Below are positions 62,446 to 64,000 of a stretch of DNA of 64,000 nucleotides, piece after piece. The stretch comes from Paramicrobacterium fandaimingii (lineage in GTDB: Bacteria; Actinomycetota; Actinomycetes; Actinomycetales; Microbacteriaceae), in contig NZ_CP061170.1 in assembly GCF_011751745.2 (NCBI RefSeq), positions 1,364,001 to 1,428,000 on the forward strand, given 5' to 3'. The notes beneath the pieces were generated by a model, which was not told where the DNA came from, searched no databases, and saw nothing but the letters and a program-made list of their open reading frames with translations. Position numbers and translations under genes: made by a program. Positions within the stretch are counted from its first letter, which is position 1, and every line of letters begins with the position of its first letter.

Positions 62446-62451
62446 TATCGT
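62446..62451 (+). promoter_or_regulatory. -10 box of a probable leaderless transcript (G6PDH homologue)
   Basis: TATCGT ends 7 nt before the ATG at 62459, and TTGTGC lies 16 bp further upstream. No ribosome-binding site is present. Confidence 0.5.
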
Positions 62452-62458
62452 CGCCCCT

Positions 62459-63829
62459 ATGACAAAGCCTACGACTCTCTTTCTTCTTGGTGGGAGCGGC
62501 GATCTCAGCGCACGTCTGCTGATGCCCGCGCTCGGTCAATTGCTCACAGAGCACTCGGATCGACGAGTCACGCTTGTGGGCGTCGGTAGCGATTCGCTGA
62601 CAGACGAACAGTGGAAGAATCGGGTCACGGAGTCGTTTCAGACGACGGAATCGACCGGTGTCTCCGTTGACGCGCTCCTGAAGGAGACAACCTACGTTAC
62701 GGCCGATGTCACGGACGCACAGGCGCTTTCCGACCTTCTGGGGCGTTCAAACGATGCCCCGGCAATTTACTTCGCGCTCCCGCCTCAGGTGACGGAGAAA
62801 GCGTGTGCCGCATTGGAATCTGTCGACCTTCCGGAGGGCACGGTGCTGGCGATGGAAAAGCCCTTCGGCGTCGACGCCGAATCGGCTCGGCGGCTCAATG
62901 AGCAGCTGCAGCGACTTGTTCCCGAAGATCAGATTCATCGGGTCGACCACTTTCTCGGTCGCTCGACGGTGCTCAACTTGCTGGGGCTGCGGTTTGCCAA
63001 CCGAGTGTTTGAGCCGCTGTGGAACCGCGAGCACATCGAGAGCGTCGCCATTGTCTACGATGAGCAACTGGGTCTCGAAGGGAGAGCAGGGTACTACGAC
63101 CACGCCGGCGCCCTCGTCGACATGATTCAGAGTCACCTGCTTCAGGTGCTGTCGATCTTCGCGATGGAAGCGCCATATTCGACGGATGCTGTCGACCTTC
63201 GCGCCGCGAAGTCAGCGGTGCTCCGGGCAACGCGCGTTCGCGATAATGACCCGACCACCTGGAGCCATCGCGCGCGGTACACCGAGGGGACCGTCGCGGA
63301 CCGACACTTCCCGTCGTATGCAGACGAGCCTGATGTGCACCCGGAATGGAAAACCGAGACGCTCGCGCAGGTGACGTTCGACATCGACAATTGGCGGTGG
63401 GCTGGAGTTCCGTTCACCCTGCGCTCAGGGAAGGCGATAGGCGTGCGCCGCCGCGAGATTCTTGTGACGTTCAAGGCGGCTCCGCACATTCCCGTCGGCC
63501 TGACCGGAAGCTCGGAGCCCGATGTACTGCGCATCGCCCTCGGGCCAGACGAGATGTCGCTCGCGATGAATGTGAACGGCCCCGGAGACCCGTGGGAGCT
63601 CGACAGGGCAGAACTGACGGCGACGTTCGGCGAAGGGCAGCTCAAGGCCTACGGCGAAGTGCTGGAAAGCATGCTCGATGGCGATCCGTCGCTGTCGGTG
63701 CGGGGCGATGCCGCAGAGCAGATGTGGCGCATCGTCGATCCGATTATCGAAGCATGGCGAACCGACGCGGTTCCCCTCGACGAATACGAGACCGGCTCGC
63801 TTGGTCCAGCAAGCTGGCCGCCGGCGTGA
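62459..63829 (+). CDS. Glucose-6-phosphate dehydrogenase homologue with altered active-site motif
   Basis: This 456-residue protein has the G6PDH N-terminal nucleotide fold (FLLGGSGDLSARLLMPAL), the conserved AMEKPFG, and the C-terminal domain. The family signature DHYLGKE reads DHFLGRS here, so the Lys that contacts substrate phosphate is Arg and the following Glu is Ser. It is shorter than canonical Zwf (about 490-515). It may be a genuine G6PDH variant or a paralogue on another sugar phosphate. Zwf annotation is therefore tentative. The start is supported by TATCGT 7 nt upstream. Confidence 0.8.
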   Translation: MTKPTTLFLLGGSGDLSARLLMPALGQLLTEHSDRRVTLVGVGSDSLTDEQWKNRVTESFQTTESTGVSVDALLKETTYVTADVTDAQALSDLLGRSNDAPAIYFALPPQVTEKACAALESVDLPEGTVLAMEKPFGVDAESARRLNEQLQRLVPEDQIHRVDHFLGRSTVLNLLGLRFANRVFEPLWNREHIESVAIVYDEQLGLEGRAGYYDHAGALVDMIQSHLLQVLSIFAMEAPYSTDAVDLRAAKSAVLRATRVRDNDPTTWSHRARYTEGTVADRHFPSYADEPDVHPEWKTETLAQVTFDIDNWRWAGVPFTLRSGKAIGVRRREILVTFKAAPHIPVGLTGSSEPDVLRIALGPDEMSLAMNVNGPGDPWELDRAELTATFGEGQLKAYGEVLESMLDGDPSLSVRGDAAEQMWRIVDPIIEAWRTDAVPLDEYETGSLGPASWPPA

Positions 63830-63852
63830 CGTGCGGCCAAGCCGCGGTGCCG

Positions 63853-64000
63853 TCAGGCCCCGCGAATCTCGCGCTCAGCGGTGGGCGATGAGAGCAGCTG
63901 TGGATCCACATAATCTGGGTCGTGGCGCTGTGGGTCCGCCCAGGTGGCGATTGTCGTCAACTCGACATCGACCTGGCTGCGTTCCTCGTCATCACGGGGC
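63853..64000 (-). CDS. C-terminal end of an unidentified protein (partial)
   Basis: On the minus strand a frame is open from the window edge to a TGA at 63853-63855, 48 residues. It is acidic and hydrophilic (DDEERSQVDVELTTIATWAD; DPQRHDPDYVDPQLLSSPTA). Codon use matches the neighbours. I recognise no family; the beginning lies outside the window. It converges on the G6PDH homologue with 23 bp between. Confidence 0.5.
   Translation of the reverse strand, partial: PRDDEERSQVDVELTTIATWADPQRHDPDYVDPQLLSSPTAEREIRGA

Overview
The window is about 64 kb of high-GC DNA. Gene content, gene order, the tmRNA tag (ANSKRTDFALAA) and the many leaderless-looking start sites point to an actinobacterium, most likely a member of the Microbacteriaceae. 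Nearly all of it is ordinary, densely coding chromosome: no phage, plasmid, IS element or CRISPR array was found. Genus cannot be decided from sequence alone.

Layout. 1-3.7 kb: end of a stress-type membrane protein, an aminopeptidase P, an endo/exonuclease/phosphatase-family protein and a PHP phosphoesterase. 3.7-23.3 kb: a block matching a conserved actinobacterial order known from Mycobacterium tuberculosis (rhlE, ferritin-like protein, DUF3107, adnA-adnB, nudC, uvrD2, zinc metalloprotease, PDZ/Lon-like protease, UPF0182). It also holds an APH-fold protein that has lost its catalytic residues, and an orphan ThiF/cyclodehydratase-like protein that overlaps uvrD2 antisense. 23.4-29.6 kb: initiator tRNA, an SDR-TetR pair with operator-like repeats, a DinB-like protein, a nitrilase-family amidase, a PLP aminotransferase and an HtrA protease. 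29.7-36.9 kb: a cell-wall glycopolymer (teichoic-acid type) locus with two GT2 enzymes, a CDP-alcohol phosphotransferase, a TagF-like polymerase, a TagGH exporter and a nucleotidyltransferase. 37.2-40.9 kb: an ABC exporter whose ATPase carries a roughly 470-residue Lys/Ala/Thr histone-H1-like N-terminal tail. 41-46.6 kb: DUF3039, pncB, murI-rph-rdgB, a CDF metal exporter, DedA and tRNA-Leu. 46.7-51.3 kb: a compact Tad pilus operon. 51.3-57.7 kb: an MFS transporter, prfB, ftsE-ftsX, smpB, tmRNA, an inositol-phosphatase-family protein and tRNA-Lys. 57.8-62.4 kb: the glyoxylate shunt operon aceA-aceB, divergent from a RamB-like regulator with three operator half-sites between them. 62.5-64 kb: a divergent glucose-6-phosphate dehydrogenase homologue and the end of an unidentified gene.

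How the genes work together. AdnAB, the UvrD2-like helicase and NudC form a DNA-end-processing and nucleotide-sanitising neighbourhood next to two proteases. The glycopolymer genes cover nucleotide activation, lipid-linked synthesis, polymerisation and export. ftsEX-prfB-smpB-ssrA group cell division, termination and ribosome rescue. aceA/aceB with the RamB-like regulator form a self-contained acetate/C2 module. No intergenic stretch above about 300 bp lacks a feature. The largest gaps are 36904-37162 (divergent spacer) and 27743-27963 (upstream of htrA), and I see little in them beyond the elements listed.
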